This document shows, piece by piece, positions 16,042 to 24,544 of a stretch of DNA of 34,522 nt; the first letter of the stretch is position 1, and each line of letters starts with the position of its first letter. Location of the stretch: positions 6,479 through 41,000 of the forward strand of contig JAPPJC010000046.1 of the NCBI GenBank assembly GCA_028820455.1. Direction: 5' to 3'. Source of the stretch: Acidimicrobiaceae bacterium. Its GTDB lineage: Bacteria; Actinomycetota; Acidimicrobiia; Acidimicrobiales; Aldehydirespiratoraceae. A model generated the notes under the pieces. The model was not told the origin of the DNA. It did no database searches and saw nothing but the letters and a program-made list of their open reading frames with translations. The translations under genes and the position numbers were made by a program.

Positions 16042-17262
16042 TTATCGTCTTCTGGTTTTCCATGTTTTCGGACTAACCGTCCTTGTCATAAAGACTCCTA
16101 GAGCTGCGATTAGCATGAGAAGCCCGCCGACTATCCCCAAAACGACACCATTGGCGTTGTCGAGTACGAGGCCTCCTAGTATTGGCCCCACTGCGCGTCC
16201 AGCTGACATCAACGCCTGGGCGTCTCCCACTCTTTCTTCGGGGTAACGTGAACGACTGGCAAGAACCTCGAAAACTCCTGGTATCGCCAGCCAGTAAAAG
16301 AAACCCCACATTATCAGAGCGACTACATACAGCCAGGGTCGGGTTGTCGTGGCTGTGAAAAAAGCACAGGTGGCAGTGCCGGCCAGCCAGAAACCTGGGA
16401 TCTTTCGAAGGGTTTTCCAACGCGCCGCAAATATGCCTGCAACAGCGTTGAGGCTTATCAATAGCGCGATCATGGTGACCGAGACCTCTGGGCCTTCAGT
16501 GCCCAACACAACCACGTACACGAACACTGAAGACCCTCCGAGTGTGAATATTCCCAGACAAGCCAGTAAAACACGTGCTGCTGGTGCAGCACGGTTGTAC
16601 GAGTGTTTTTTGGGCAGTTCGCGTACCGCGCTTTGATATCCCAACACGAGAGGAAGTGGTGCTAGTGCAGCTAGTAGGATGAACACTAGTCGCAGTCCTC
16701 CGATTTCAAGTGGTATCGATATCAGTGGTGCTGCTATTACACCTACCACAGGGCCGGCCATGGCTACATCACCCATACGACGAGCATCACCGAAGGCTTG
16801 TACCCAGCCATACCAGATTATTGTTCCTAGAGCGAGACCATTGATGAGCCTCAATATGATCAGAAGTGAATAATCGGGTAGGCCGAAGGAGAATAGATTG
16901 GAAACCGCAACAACCAATAGAGCCGCCATGAAGTATCGTTCACGCGGTTGCAAGAAGCGTCCAACCGCCCATGTGGAAACCATGAACCCGAACAGTTGAA
17001 ACGTTCCTATAAGAGACGCATTGCCAAAGCTGATGTTGTAATGCTCCACAATCTCCGGTAGTAGAAAAGTTGTCGAAATAAAGGATAAATCGCAGTATCC
17101 GATAGCTAGCAGGATGCCGATTTTGACAGTTGGCCGTGGAAAGTGGGAAAGTCGGATCGGAGATTGCATCAGCAGCGTTTCGTCATTTTGCTTGTCTTGA
17201 TAATGACATGGAAGTTCTAAAATGATATAGAGGTTTGTATATGTTGAATCCGTGTCAGCCAT
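16042..17262 (-). CDS. MFS transporter, substrate unknown
   Basis: A 406-residue hydrophobic protein with about 12 predicted membrane helices and the layout of a major facilitator. The first helix is near VKIGILLAIGYCDLSF. A helix 2-3 loop reads AVGRFLQPRERYFM, and a long central cytoplasmic loop (SAVRELPKKHSYNRAAPAAR) separates the two halves. The second half has VGDAQALMSAGRAVGPILGGLVLDN, typical of MFS helix 10-11 regions. No substrate-specific motif is recognisable; a drug or metabolite exporter is possible. Its ATG at 17262 shares a CATG palindrome with a possible hpnC start on the other strand. An internal Met at 17169 would remove a polar 31-residue tail. It is transcribed in the same direction as glnS, with a repeat-rich spacer between. 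Confidence 0.85.
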   Translation of the reverse strand: MADTDSTYTNLYIILELPCHYQDKQNDETLLMQSPIRLSHFPRPTVKIGILLAIGYCDLSFISTTFLLPEIVEHYNISFGNASLIGTFQLFGFMVSTWAVGRFLQPRERYFMAALLVVAVSNLFSFGLPDYSLLIILRLINGLALGTIIWYGWVQAFGDARRMGDVAMAGPVVGVIAAPLISIPLEIGGLRLVFILLAALAPLPLVLGYQSAVRELPKKHSYNRAAPAARVLLACLGIFTLGGSSVFVYVVVLGTEGPEVSVTMIALLISLNAVAGIFAARWKTLRKIPGFWLAGTATCAFFTATTTRPWLYVVALIMWGFFYWLAIPGVFEVLASRSRYPEERVGDAQALMSAGRAVGPILGGLVLDNANGVVLGIVGGLLMLIAALGVFMTRTVSPKTWKTRRR

Positions 17263-18127
17263 GAATGAGCCCTTTATTTCCGTGGAAGCTACGATGTCTC
17301 GCGCCGCAAGCGAGAATTTTCCTGTCGCCTTGAAGGTGCTACCGGAACAGGTGCGGCAGCATTTGCAAGCTATCTACGGATACGCTCGGCTTGTAGACAG
17401 TTTAGGCGACGAGTATTCCGGGGATCGTTCTGCTGCTTTGGATTGGGCCGCTGTTCAGTTGGAAGCTCTTTTTGCAGGTACTCACAGTCACCCTATTTTT
17501 CGTCAACTCGCTCCAACGGTTGAACACCTGGGTTTGTCTCGCCTGTACTTCGACAAACTACTGGAAGCCAACAGGCTTGATCAACGCAAGACCAGCTATA
17601 CCGATTGGGATGATCTACTGGAGTACTGTGATTTGTCTGCTAACCCTGTTGGGCGTCTTGTTTTGGCTGTTTTCGGGGTTGACAGTCCAGAATGTGAAAA
17701 GTATTCCGACGATGTTTGCAGTGCATTGCAAGTACTTGAACACCTCCAGGATGTAAGTGAGGACGCTCAAGTAGGACGCATATATCTACCCACCGAGGAT
17801 ATGAAGAGGTTCAACGTCCACCGTGAACATTTGCTGCAACCAGTGGCAGGTACTGCTTTGCGTAAGTTGATTTCTTATGAGGCGGACAAGGCACGTCATA
17901 TGCTTGCCAGTGGCCATAAGCTTACAGCTTCGTTGCGAGGCCATGCCCGTTTGGCGGTAGCAGGTTTCACAGCAGGTGGTTTTGCTGGCCTTGAAGCTAT
18001 TGGAGCGGCGGATTTCGATGTTCTGAGTGGGCTGCGCAAGGCAGGTAAGTTACGTCTTTTGAAATGGTTCGCGAAGGTCTATACTAAAGCCGTAATAACA
18101 CCCCGAAAAAGAGCAGCTGATAAATGA
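17261..18127 (+). CDS. hpnC: Squalene synthase HpnC (presqualene/hydroxysqualene-forming partner)
   Basis: A trans-isoprenyl diphosphate synthase of the squalene/phytoene synthase fold. In the HpnCDE route, HpnD makes presqualene diphosphate from two farnesyl diphosphates, HpnC converts it to hydroxysqualene and HpnE reduces that to squalene. The family entry ENFPVALKVLPEQVRQHLQAIYGYARLVD is present. Both Asp-rich Mg-diphosphate motifs are visible: DSLGD at residues 46-50 and DVSED at 164-168, the latter followed by GRIYLP. Length (288 aa) is normal. Possible starts are GTG 17252, ATG 17261 and ATG 17294; the last has GGAAG 5 bases upstream. It leads the hpnC-hpnD-hpnE cluster and is divergent from the MFS gene with no spacer if the first two starts are used. 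Confidence 0.92.
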   Translation: MNEPFISVEATMSRAASENFPVALKVLPEQVRQHLQAIYGYARLVDSLGDEYSGDRSAALDWAAVQLEALFAGTHSHPIFRQLAPTVEHLGLSRLYFDKLLEANRLDQRKTSYTDWDDLLEYCDLSANPVGRLVLAVFGVDSPECEKYSDDVCSALQVLEHLQDVSEDAQVGRIYLPTEDMKRFNVHREHLLQPVAGTALRKLISYEADKARHMLASGHKLTASLRGHARLAVAGFTAGGFAGLEAIGAADFDVLSGLRKAGKLRLLKWFAKVYTKAVITPRKRAADK

Positions 18128-18210
18128 TTCCACCGATCGCTTGGTCGATCCACTCCTGAAGCAATTCACAAGAAGCGGCTACAGAAATAGAGTAACTTCG
18201 GGAGTGTTCT

Positions 18211-19122
18211 GTGATTTCAAATGATGATGCACAAAAGTATTGTCAGCGGATTACTTGGGCTGAGGCCCGCAACTTTGCTTATGGTATACGTTTGCTGTCA
18301 CCGGATAGGCGTCGCGCGATGACGGCTTTATATGCTATGGCTCGTCGTATCGACGACATCGGTGACGGTGATTGGACTGAGAAGCGCAAACAAGAAGCCC
18401 TACAACAGCAGCATAAGACGATTGATGCTTTGGAAAGGGGTGACATATCCGATCCGAACGACCCTATACTGCTTGAGGTCGCGCATGCAGCCTCCTGTTT
18501 CCCGATTCCTGTTGCCGCTTTGCACGAGATCGTGGAAGGTTGCGAGCAGGATGTCAGTGGCACTGACTATGTCACCATGGAAGATACGATCGAGTATTGC
18601 CGTTTGGTGGCCGGGTCAGTCGGTCGTCTCTCCTTAGGAATTTTCGGACTCAAGAAAGCCAAGCATGAACATAGCACAAAGGAGCAGACAAACGATGGCG
18701 ACTCCAATGTTTTGGAATGTTCCCCTGAGAAGCTCGCTGATGATCTTGGTGTCGCATTGCAGCTTACGAACATCCTTAGAGACATCGTGGAGGACGAACG
18801 AAGAGGTCGCGTGTATCTTCCTGAAGAAGAATGTGAACGTTTCGGGGTTGAACCAGGATTATGGAAGCCATCTGAAGGCTTTTCTGCTTTGGTCGAGTCA
18901 GTAGGAGGGCATGCTATCGGGTGGTTTGATCGTGGTTTTGAACTGTTGGAGTATCTAGATCATCGCAGTCGGGCTTGCACAGCAGCCATGGCTGGTATAT
19001 ACAAGCGTCTGCTGATACGCATTTTGGATGACCCCATCAGCCCATTGCGTGAAAGGGTCGCTTTGCCTGCGTGGGAAAAAGCCCTTGTTGCGGTGCGTAG
19101 CGTTTCTGGTTTTACTCCGTGA
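18211..19122 (+). CDS. hpnD: Presqualene diphosphate synthase HpnD
   Basis: Condenses two farnesyl diphosphates to presqualene diphosphate. The 303-residue product has the family's first Asp-rich motif, RRIDDIGDG (D48, D49, D52), and the second, LRDIVEDERRGRVYLP (D191, D195). A short polar insert (about residues 148-172, KHEHSTKEQTNDGDSN) precedes the second motif and looks like a surface loop. The GTG start at 18211 has CGGGAG 6 bases upstream. It follows hpnC after an 83-base spacer that holds a weak hairpin (GATCG-CTTGGT-CGATC), and runs into hpnE 16 bases downstream, consistent with one operon. HpnC and HpnD are distant paralogs. Confidence 0.93.
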   Translation: MISNDDAQKYCQRITWAEARNFAYGIRLLSPDRRRAMTALYAMARRIDDIGDGDWTEKRKQEALQQQHKTIDALERGDISDPNDPILLEVAHAASCFPIPVAALHEIVEGCEQDVSGTDYVTMEDTIEYCRLVAGSVGRLSLGIFGLKKAKHEHSTKEQTNDGDSNVLECSPEKLADDLGVALQLTNILRDIVEDERRGRVYLPEEECERFGVEPGLWKPSEGFSALVESVGGHAIGWFDRGFELLEYLDHRSRACTAAMAGIYKRLLIRILDDPISPLRERVALPAWEKALVAVRSVSGFTP

Positions 19123-19138
19123 ATGGGGATTGTCTGTG

Positions 19139-20494
19139 ATGGGCCGGCGACCTTTTGTGGTGGTTGTCGGTGGAGGTTTGGCAGGTCTCTCAGCAGGCAT
19201 TGAAGCTGCTGATTCCGGAGCGTCAGTGCTTTTGCTGGAAAAGCGACACCGCTTGGGTGGAGCTACCTGGTCGTTTGAACGTCATGGTGTTTGGTTTGAC
19301 AACGGTCAGCACGTTTTCATGCGTTGTTGCACTGCGTATCAAACGTTCTTGAGGCGTATCGGCTCCGCAGGTAATGTGCGCATTCAACCACGATTGAATG
19401 TTCCTGTGTTAGCTCCGGATGGTCGGGTTGGATCGATACGTCGCACTCTAGGACCTTCCCCGTTACATTTGACACCCTCATTGCTTGCTTATCCTCATTT
19501 GACTTTTCATCAGCGGTTTGCTGTGCTGAAGGCAGGATTTGCTCTACGGCGGCTTGATCCTGATGATCCCACTCTCGACAATGTATCGTTTGGGGATTGG
19601 TTGGCTGAACATAAACAGGGCGAAACCGCTATTGCCAACTTCTGGAACCTGATCGTACTACCAACAGTCAATGTGCCTGCTGATGAGGCTTCCCTCAAAC
19701 TTGCCGTGAAGGTTTTCAGTACCGGATTGCTCAGTAGGGCTACGGCTGGTGACATCGGTTGGGCTAAAGTACCTTTGTCTGTTTTACATGGTGACGCCGC
19801 AAGAAACGCTTTGCAGTCTGCTGGCGGTGAGATCAGGACACGTTCTGAAGTGTCTCGAGTGGGCTTGGGAAGTCAGGGAGATTTGGAGGTTCGCGTTGAC
19901 GGGCAGAAGCTTCCCGCTGATGCAGTGGTAGTAGCAGTCCAGCATGATGTCGTGGCTTCACTGTTGCCTCCTGAAAGTATTAAAAGTCAAGACCGGTTGG
20001 ATCAGTTGGGTATTTCGCCTATCATCAACGTTCACTTAGTGTACGACCGCCCTGTGACCGATTTGAAGATTGCAGCTGGAGTTGGCACTGAGGTGCAGTT
20101 TCTATTCGATCGCACGGAAGGGGCAGGACTAGATGACGGAAGCCAATGTTTGGCGATTTCCCTTTCAGGGGCTAAGTCTTATATGAGGCACTCTTCCGCC
20201 GACCTCATTGCTCATTTTGCTGCTGAACTCACGAAGCTGCTGCCTGCCGCTGCGGAGGCGAGCATGATTGAGTCGATGGTGACCAGAGAGCGTGCTGCCA
20301 CTTTCTTCGGAGGGCCTAATACTCACAACCTCAGAGCGGATGTCGCTAGCGGTATTCCTGGTGTGTACCTCGCAGGTGCGTGGACTGACACTGGATGGCC
20401 GGCGACAATGGAAGGTGCCGTACGCAGCGGTGTTAAGGCGGGACGTTTCGCAGTGCAGTATGCGAGTGTCGGCAACGCTTGGGATGTTCGCTGA
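19139..20494 (+). CDS. hpnE: Hydroxysqualene dehydroxylase HpnE
   Basis: An FAD-dependent amine-oxidase/phytoene-desaturase-like flavoprotein that reduces hydroxysqualene to squalene. The 451-residue product opens with the dinucleotide-binding motif VVVVGGGLAGLSAG and the continuation LLLEKRHRLGGATWSF. GQHVFMRCCTAYQTFLRRIG follows, and the C-terminal FAD-contact segment is GVYLAGAWTDTGWPATMEGAVRSG, as in HpnE. The frame is open upstream to 19028, inside hpnD, but the family start is MGRRPFVVVVGGG. GGGGA at 19125-19129 supports ATG 19139 (or GTG 19136). It completes a farnesyl-PP to squalene module. No squalene-hopene cyclase is in the window, so the end product (hopanoid, carotenoid-like or squalene itself) cannot be told. 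Confidence 0.93.
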   Translation: MGRRPFVVVVGGGLAGLSAGIEAADSGASVLLLEKRHRLGGATWSFERHGVWFDNGQHVFMRCCTAYQTFLRRIGSAGNVRIQPRLNVPVLAPDGRVGSIRRTLGPSPLHLTPSLLAYPHLTFHQRFAVLKAGFALRRLDPDDPTLDNVSFGDWLAEHKQGETAIANFWNLIVLPTVNVPADEASLKLAVKVFSTGLLSRATAGDIGWAKVPLSVLHGDAARNALQSAGGEIRTRSEVSRVGLGSQGDLEVRVDGQKLPADAVVVAVQHDVVASLLPPESIKSQDRLDQLGISPIINVHLVYDRPVTDLKIAAGVGTEVQFLFDRTEGAGLDDGSQCLAISLSGAKSYMRHSSADLIAHFAAELTKLLPAAAEASMIESMVTRERAATFFGGPNTHNLRADVASGIPGVYLAGAWTDTGWPATMEGAVRSGVKAGRFAVQYASVGNAWDVR

Positions 20495-20509
20495 ACAGTT
20501 TGAGCGTGC

Positions 20510-21553
20510 ATGAGGATTCTGGCTGCTCCCGACAAGTTCCGTGGTACCGTTTCAGCTGCTGAGGTGGTTTCCATTATCGGTGAGGTGGCAACGATATTCT
20601 CAGTCCGCCTCGACAAAGCCCCTATGGCCGATGGCGGTGAAGGCACCCTTGAAGCACTGGGGGGCTTTACTCGTTCGTCAGTTGTAACAGGGCCTCTGGG
20701 TAAGTCGGTTACAGCGCCGTGGCGTTTCTCTGAAGGTGTTGCAGTAATTGAAATGGCTTCAGCCTCGGGCCTCACATTAGCGGGTGGCGCATCGGGTAAT
20801 GATCCCATGAATGCCACTACCGCGGGAACAGGAGAGTTGATATCTGAAGCCATCCATGAAGGTGCACATCGGGTAGTCGTTGCTGCAGGAGGTTCAGCTA
20901 CCACCGATGGCGGTTTGGGAGCATTGAAGGTTTTGCCACCGGCTAGCAGGCTACGAAGTGTAGAGTTGGTAGTAGCTTGCGATGTGAGGACGGGTTTTCT
21001 TGATGCAGCAGAGGTGTTCGGTCCACAAAAGGGGGCATCGACAGCTCAAATAAAGCGATTGAATCGTCGTCTGAGTGAGCTGGCAGAGATGTATTTGCAA
21101 GATTATGGCGTAGATGTGACACGTATGCCCAGGACCGGCGCGGCCGGTGGTTTAGCCGGTGGTTTAGCTGCAGTAGGGGCCGAACTCGTCGACGGTTTCA
21201 AAGTTGTGGCTAATGATGTTGACCTACGGAAACGCATTGCTGATGCGGACATCGTGATTACAGGTGAAGGACGTTTTGATGCTACATCGCTGAAAGGAAA
21301 GGTAGTCGGCGGAGTTTTGGAGATCGCCTCCGAGTTGGGTGTTCCTGTTTTGGCGATTGTCGGTAGTGCGGATTCTACGCTCGAGACTTCTCGCGGATTG
21401 ACCTTCATCGACCTCACAGAAAGGTTTGGTTCCGCCGAAGCAAAGACCGATGTCCGTAGGTGCATCAAGACAGTGGTCACCGAAGCATTTGCACAGCGTT
21501 GTCCTATGTTCTGTCAATGTGCGGTAGACAGCAGGCGGTGTTTTGATGATTGA
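20510..21553 (+). CDS. glxK: Glycerate kinase (GlxK family)
   Basis: Phosphorylates D-glycerate, feeding it to glycolysis or serine metabolism. The 347-residue product starts RILAAPDKFRGTVSA, has MADGGEGTLEAL, the Gly-rich GTGELI and VAAGGSATTDGGLG, then GAAGGLAGGLAA and ITGEGRFDATSLKGKVV. All are diagnostic of the bacterial class II (PF02595) glycerate kinases. The ribosome-binding site is weak; the start lies 15 bases after hpnE. The last ~20 residues (rich in Cys) exceed the usual family end and overlap the start of acpS by 8 bases, suggesting translational coupling. Whether 2-phosphoglycerate or 3-phosphoglycerate is made is not visible from sequence. Confidence 0.93.
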   Translation: MRILAAPDKFRGTVSAAEVVSIIGEVATIFSVRLDKAPMADGGEGTLEALGGFTRSSVVTGPLGKSVTAPWRFSEGVAVIEMASASGLTLAGGASGNDPMNATTAGTGELISEAIHEGAHRVVVAAGGSATTDGGLGALKVLPPASRLRSVELVVACDVRTGFLDAAEVFGPQKGASTAQIKRLNRRLSELAEMYLQDYGVDVTRMPRTGAAGGLAGGLAAVGAELVDGFKVVANDVDLRKRIADADIVITGEGRFDATSLKGKVVGGVLEIASELGVPVLAIVGSADSTLETSRGLTFIDLTERFGSAEAKTDVRRCIKTVVTEAFAQRCPMFCQCAVDSRRCFDD

Positions 21554-21947
21554 AGAATCAGGGATTCCAGGGAGTGAGGTACTGGGGATTGGTTCGGATA
21601 TTGTGGATGTCCATCGTTTTCGTGGGGTGCTGCAGAGACGCCCTTCACTTGCCGGTAGACTCTTCACGAGTGGCGAATTGGACTACGCAGAACGATTCGT
21701 TGATCCGACAGAGCGTCTGGCAGCAAGGTTTGCAGCCAAAGAGGCGACATTGAAGGCATTGGGTTTCGGGCTTGGAAATATGCGTATGGTCGATATTGAA
21801 GTGGTGCGCACGAGTAAAGGCAGCCCTCGACTAGTACTGCGGGGGGAAGCTGCTGCAAAAGCGACAGCTTGCGGAGTTAGTCGTTGGCTGGTTACCATCT
21901 CACATACAAGTAGTCTTGCTTCAGCGACAGTATTGGCCTTGCGTTAA
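21546..21947 (+). CDS. acpS: Holo-[acyl-carrier-protein] synthase
   Basis: Transfers the 4'-phosphopantetheine arm from CoA to acyl carrier protein. The 133-residue product has both signature blocks: GIGSDIVDVHRF near residue 14, holding the Mg-binding Asp, and RFAAKEATLKALG near residue 60, holding the catalytic Glu/Lys. It ends with VTISHTSSLASATVLA, the usual final strand. The ATG at 21546 lies inside the end of glxK (overlapping stop and start). A TTG one codon earlier is possible. The N-terminal 12 residues before VLGIGSD are longer than usual. nnr starts 3 bases after its stop, a pairing common in actinobacteria. Confidence 0.94.
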   Translation: MIEESGIPGSEVLGIGSDIVDVHRFRGVLQRRPSLAGRLFTSGELDYAERFVDPTERLAARFAAKEATLKALGFGLGNMRMVDIEVVRTSKGSPRLVLRGEAAAKATACGVSRWLVTISHTSSLASATVLALR

Positions 21948-21950
21948 GCG

Positions 21951-23300
21951 ATGATTCCTGTTGTGACTCCGGCACGGATGTCTGAAATCGATGCTGCGGC
22001 CAGTGAATCAGCAGAGGATTTGATTGAAAAGGCAGGAGCTGCAACTGCTCGGTTGGCGATGGAGATAATGGGAGGACGGTACGGGCGTCGGGTGGTAATC
22101 GTCTCTGGCCCCGGCAACAACGGTGCTGATGGACGAGTTGCTGCGCATCGTTTACAGCGTGCTGGTGTTCGCGCTTCAGTGGTGTCGGCTTTGAATGCGC
22201 CTGAGATACTGCCTGCAGCGGACTTGTATATCGATGCAGCTTTTGGGACGGGCTTGTCACGATCTTACAGTGCTCCGAAGCGGGCTTGTGAAGAGACACC
22301 CGTACTTGCTGTGGACATACCAAGTGGCATCGATGGTCTTACCGGTGAAGTAATGGGTGGTCCGGTATGGCCGGCAGGGCATACTGTAACTTTTGCCGCT
22401 CTCAAGCCAGGATTACTGTTCAACGTGGGATCAAAGATTTGTGGGGCGGTAACTGTTGCCGATATCGGGTTGAAGATCAAATCGGGCGACAGCACTAGGT
22501 GTGCTTTGTTTGAGGACACTGATGTCGAGCCTTTGCCTGTGGGTTCACACACTACCCACAAGTGGGGTAACGCGGTTTTAGTGGTTGCCGGTTCGGTTGG
22601 TATGGGTGGTGCTGCCGCTCTTGTATGTGAGACAGCTCAAGTTAGTGGTGCCCGTTTGGTTTGTCTGAATATTCCCGTAGAGGCGTCTAAAGGATTACCA
22701 GTGGAGGTGGTGCATGACGAGCCACCACTCTCCGTCGACGCTGCTCGTTTCAAAGCGTGTGCGGTGGGACCTGGGCTTGGTAGGGATAGTGCGGCGGCTG
22801 CTCGATTCGTAGATGTCCTTAGACTGGGCTTACCTACAGTAATCGATGCAGATGCCATGCATTTGATGCATGATCCAGCAGTTGCAGAAGCTATGAGTCA
22901 GAGGCGTAAAAGAATGGTGCCCACAGTATTCACTCCCCATGATGTTGAATTTGAAGCACTCACGGGGCACCGCCCCGGTGTTGATCGCATTGCGGCGGCA
23001 CGTGCTGCCGCGACAGAGTGGCAAGCCACGGTATTACTCAAAGGTGGGCCCACAGTTGTTGCCAACCACGATGGACAGGTCCGCATTATCAGCTGCGTAA
23101 GCCCGAAACTGGCTGCAGCGGGCACGGGTGATGTTCTCACAGGTATCATTGCCGGACGTGCAGCTGCTTTCGGGGCTGAAAGAATATTTGAATGTGTGGC
23201 TGAGGCTGCTCATTTGCACGGCCGCGCTTCAGAAGTCATTCAGAGTGCGAGGCTTACAGCCAGTGATCTTATCAGTGCTTTACGTCAGGTCACCTGGTAG
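21951..23300 (+). CDS. nnr: Bifunctional NAD(P)H-hydrate epimerase / ADP-dependent dehydratase
   Basis: Repairs damaged NADHX and NADPHX. The N-terminal half (about residues 1-200) is the YjeF-N epimerase: VSGPGNNGADGRVAA (usually GNNGGDG), DAAFGTGLSR and VDIPSGIDGLTG. The C-terminal half (about 205-449) is the ribokinase-like dehydratase: AVGPGLGRD, DADAMHL, FTPHDVEFEALTG, LLKGGPTVVA and the nucleotide-binding AAGTGDVLTGIIAG. Length of 449 is slightly short for the fused form, mainly because the N-domain is compact. It starts 3 bases after acpS, so the two are co-transcribed. The following 127 bases are AT-rich and separate it from an unrelated repeat protein. Confidence 0.94.
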   Translation: MIPVVTPARMSEIDAAASESAEDLIEKAGAATARLAMEIMGGRYGRRVVIVSGPGNNGADGRVAAHRLQRAGVRASVVSALNAPEILPAADLYIDAAFGTGLSRSYSAPKRACEETPVLAVDIPSGIDGLTGEVMGGPVWPAGHTVTFAALKPGLLFNVGSKICGAVTVADIGLKIKSGDSTRCALFEDTDVEPLPVGSHTTHKWGNAVLVVAGSVGMGGAAALVCETAQVSGARLVCLNIPVEASKGLPVEVVHDEPPLSVDAARFKACAVGPGLGRDSAAAARFVDVLRLGLPTVIDADAMHLMHDPAVAEAMSQRRKRMVPTVFTPHDVEFEALTGHRPGVDRIAAARAAATEWQATVLLKGGPTVVANHDGQVRIISCVSPKLAAAGTGDVLTGIIAGRAAAFGAERIFECVAEAAHLHGRASEVIQSARLTASDLISALRQVTW

Positions 23301-23347
23301 TTGTCTTCGCTTGCTTGATTGGTTGCATTAGCATTCGAAAACCTTGC

Positions 23348-23360
23348 ATGATATTATCAT
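23348..23360. other. 13-bp palindrome upstream of coiled-coil gene
   Basis: ATGATATTATCAT is a perfect odd-length palindrome in the AT-rich spacer between nnr and the coiled-coil gene, about 68 bases before its ATG. It could be a repressor operator; nothing else supports that. Confidence 0.3.
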
Positions 23361-23427
23361 ATAAATAGTGCATTTTCAATACTTTTTAAGTTTTCAGTTG
23401 TCTGAAATACATGATAGAATGTGATCA

Positions 23428-23901
23428 ATGGGTATTGAAACGGTTGTAGAAGTTGTCACACTGCTTTTAGCTGTGCTGGCATTGGTGTGGCATCAACAGC
23501 GAAATATCGACAAACTGCGTGGTGAGTTTCAGGGGTCATTCAGGGATTTGCGTAGTGAGTTGCGTGGTGAGTTTGATGAGTCATTCAGGGATTTGCGCGG
23601 CGAGTTTAAGGATTTGCGCATTGAGTTTCAGGAATCGCGTAGTGAGTTTCATGAGTCGCTTAGGGTGCTGCGTAGTGAGTTGCGTGGTGAGTTTCAGGGG
23701 TCGCTTAGTGAGTTGCGTGGTGAGTTTCAGGGGTCGCTTAGTGAGTTGCGCATTGAGTTTCATGAATTTCGTCAAGAAATAAGCGATGCAGTAGCAAGGA
23801 ACGGGCAGCAATTGGCTCGTATCGAGGGTTATTTGAATATTCGATTGGTTGAAATGCCAGATCCTCCGGATCCCAGGGTGCTTGGCACATCGAATAGTTA
23901 G
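23428..23901 (+). CDS. Membrane-anchored coiled-coil repeat protein of unknown function
   Basis: The 157-residue product has an N-terminal hydrophobic helix (VVEVVTLLLAVLALVW, residues 6-21). A long helical region (about 30-118) follows, made of variants of an 11-residue unit LRGEFQGSLSE, with 4- and 7-residue insertions (LRSE, LRGEFKD, FHESLRV). Spacings of 7, 11, 15 and 18 all keep a coiled-coil stripe, so a continuous helical rod is expected. The C-terminal part (DAVARNGQQLARIEGYLNIRL) resembles the end of other short bacterial coiled-coil proteins. Two 33-bp units are identical at DNA level. The topology, one membrane helix then a rod, suggests a spacer or tether on one side of the membrane. 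No known function is recognised. It is a single gene, convergent with msrA. Confidence 0.75.
   Translation: MGIETVVEVVTLLLAVLALVWHQQRNIDKLRGEFQGSFRDLRSELRGEFDESFRDLRGEFKDLRIEFQESRSEFHESLRVLRSELRGEFQGSLSELRGEFQGSLSELRIEFHEFRQEISDAVARNGQQLARIEGYLNIRLVEMPDPPDPRVLGTSNS
23680..23745. repeat. 33-bp perfect tandem repeat in the coiled-coil gene
   Basis: The unit at 23680-23712 is repeated exactly at 23713-23745; each encodes LRGEFQGSLSE. Degenerate copies fill most of 23510-23770. A unit of 33 bp keeps the frame, so copy-number change would lengthen or shorten the rod without breaking the gene. Confidence 0.9.
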
Positions 23902-23913
23902 GCTTCAGAGTTT

Positions 23914-24531
23914 TCAGCTTGTCGGGTCGTAGCTTGCTTGGCAGAATCCGTGATGACAATATCCACTGGGATTGCGTATCAAGTACTGCTGGTGGTATTC
24001 TTCGGCGTAATAAAACTCAGGTGCATCGCTTATTTCAGTTGTGATACTACCGTAACCTTTTTTTAGCAGTTTCTGTTGATAACGTGTTTGACTAGTGGTT
24101 GCGGCTAGATGCTGCTGTGTGTTGTAAGTGAAGATAGCACTGCGATATTGGGTTCCGATATCGTAACCTTGACGCATACCAAGAGTAGGGTCATGTACTT
24201 CCCAAAACTCTTTAAGCAGACGCTCATAGTCTATTGAAGATGGGTCGTAAACTACTAAGACCACTTCGGTATGCCCGGTTTGCCCACTACAGACTTCTTC
24301 GTATGTAGGGTTCAGGGTGAAACCACCTGCGTAACCCACCGCTGTGGTATGCACACCTTCAAGCTGCCAAAAACAACGTTCAGCACCCCAAAAACAGCCA
24401 AGACCAAACATAGCCTGTTCACATTCGCTAGGGAATGGAGGTATTATCCGAGTCCCTAGGGATAGATGCTTGGTAGATTGTAAGGCTATCGGCGTGTCTC
24501 GACCCGACAATGCTTCATCCATTGCCGGCAT
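23914..24531 (-). CDS. msrA: Peptide-methionine (S)-S-oxide reductase
   Basis: Reduces S-methionine sulfoxide in proteins. The catalytic motif [13 protein letters not shown] is followed by [26 protein letters not shown] and by [25 protein letters not shown], all standard MsrA. The C-terminal [11 protein letters not shown] supplies likely resolving cysteines, and the ITTEI...[12 protein letters not shown] block is present. The region before the catalytic motif aligns with E. coli-type long MsrA (ALSGRDTPI matches ALPGRNTPM), which favours ATG 24531 (205 residues). An in-frame ATG at 24573 would add 14 residues, but that stretch is part of a 26-bp duplication and is more likely leader. Confidence 0.94.
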   Translation of the reverse strand: MPAMDEALSGRDTPIALQSTKHLSLGTRIIPPFPSECEQAMFGLGCFWGAERCFWQLEGVHTTAVGYAGGFTLNPTYEEVCSGQTGHTEVVLVVYDPSSIDYERLLKEFWEVHDPTLGMRQGYDIGTQYRSAIFTYNTQQHLAATTSQTRYQQKLLKKGYGSITTEISDAPEFYYAEEYHQQYLIRNPSGYCHHGFCQASYDPTS

Positions 24532-24544
24532 TTTGGTTTTGTCC

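Noticed and set aside
23510-23770. CRISPR-like array
   Set aside because: The repeated units are contiguous, in frame and encode a coiled coil. There are no unique spacers.
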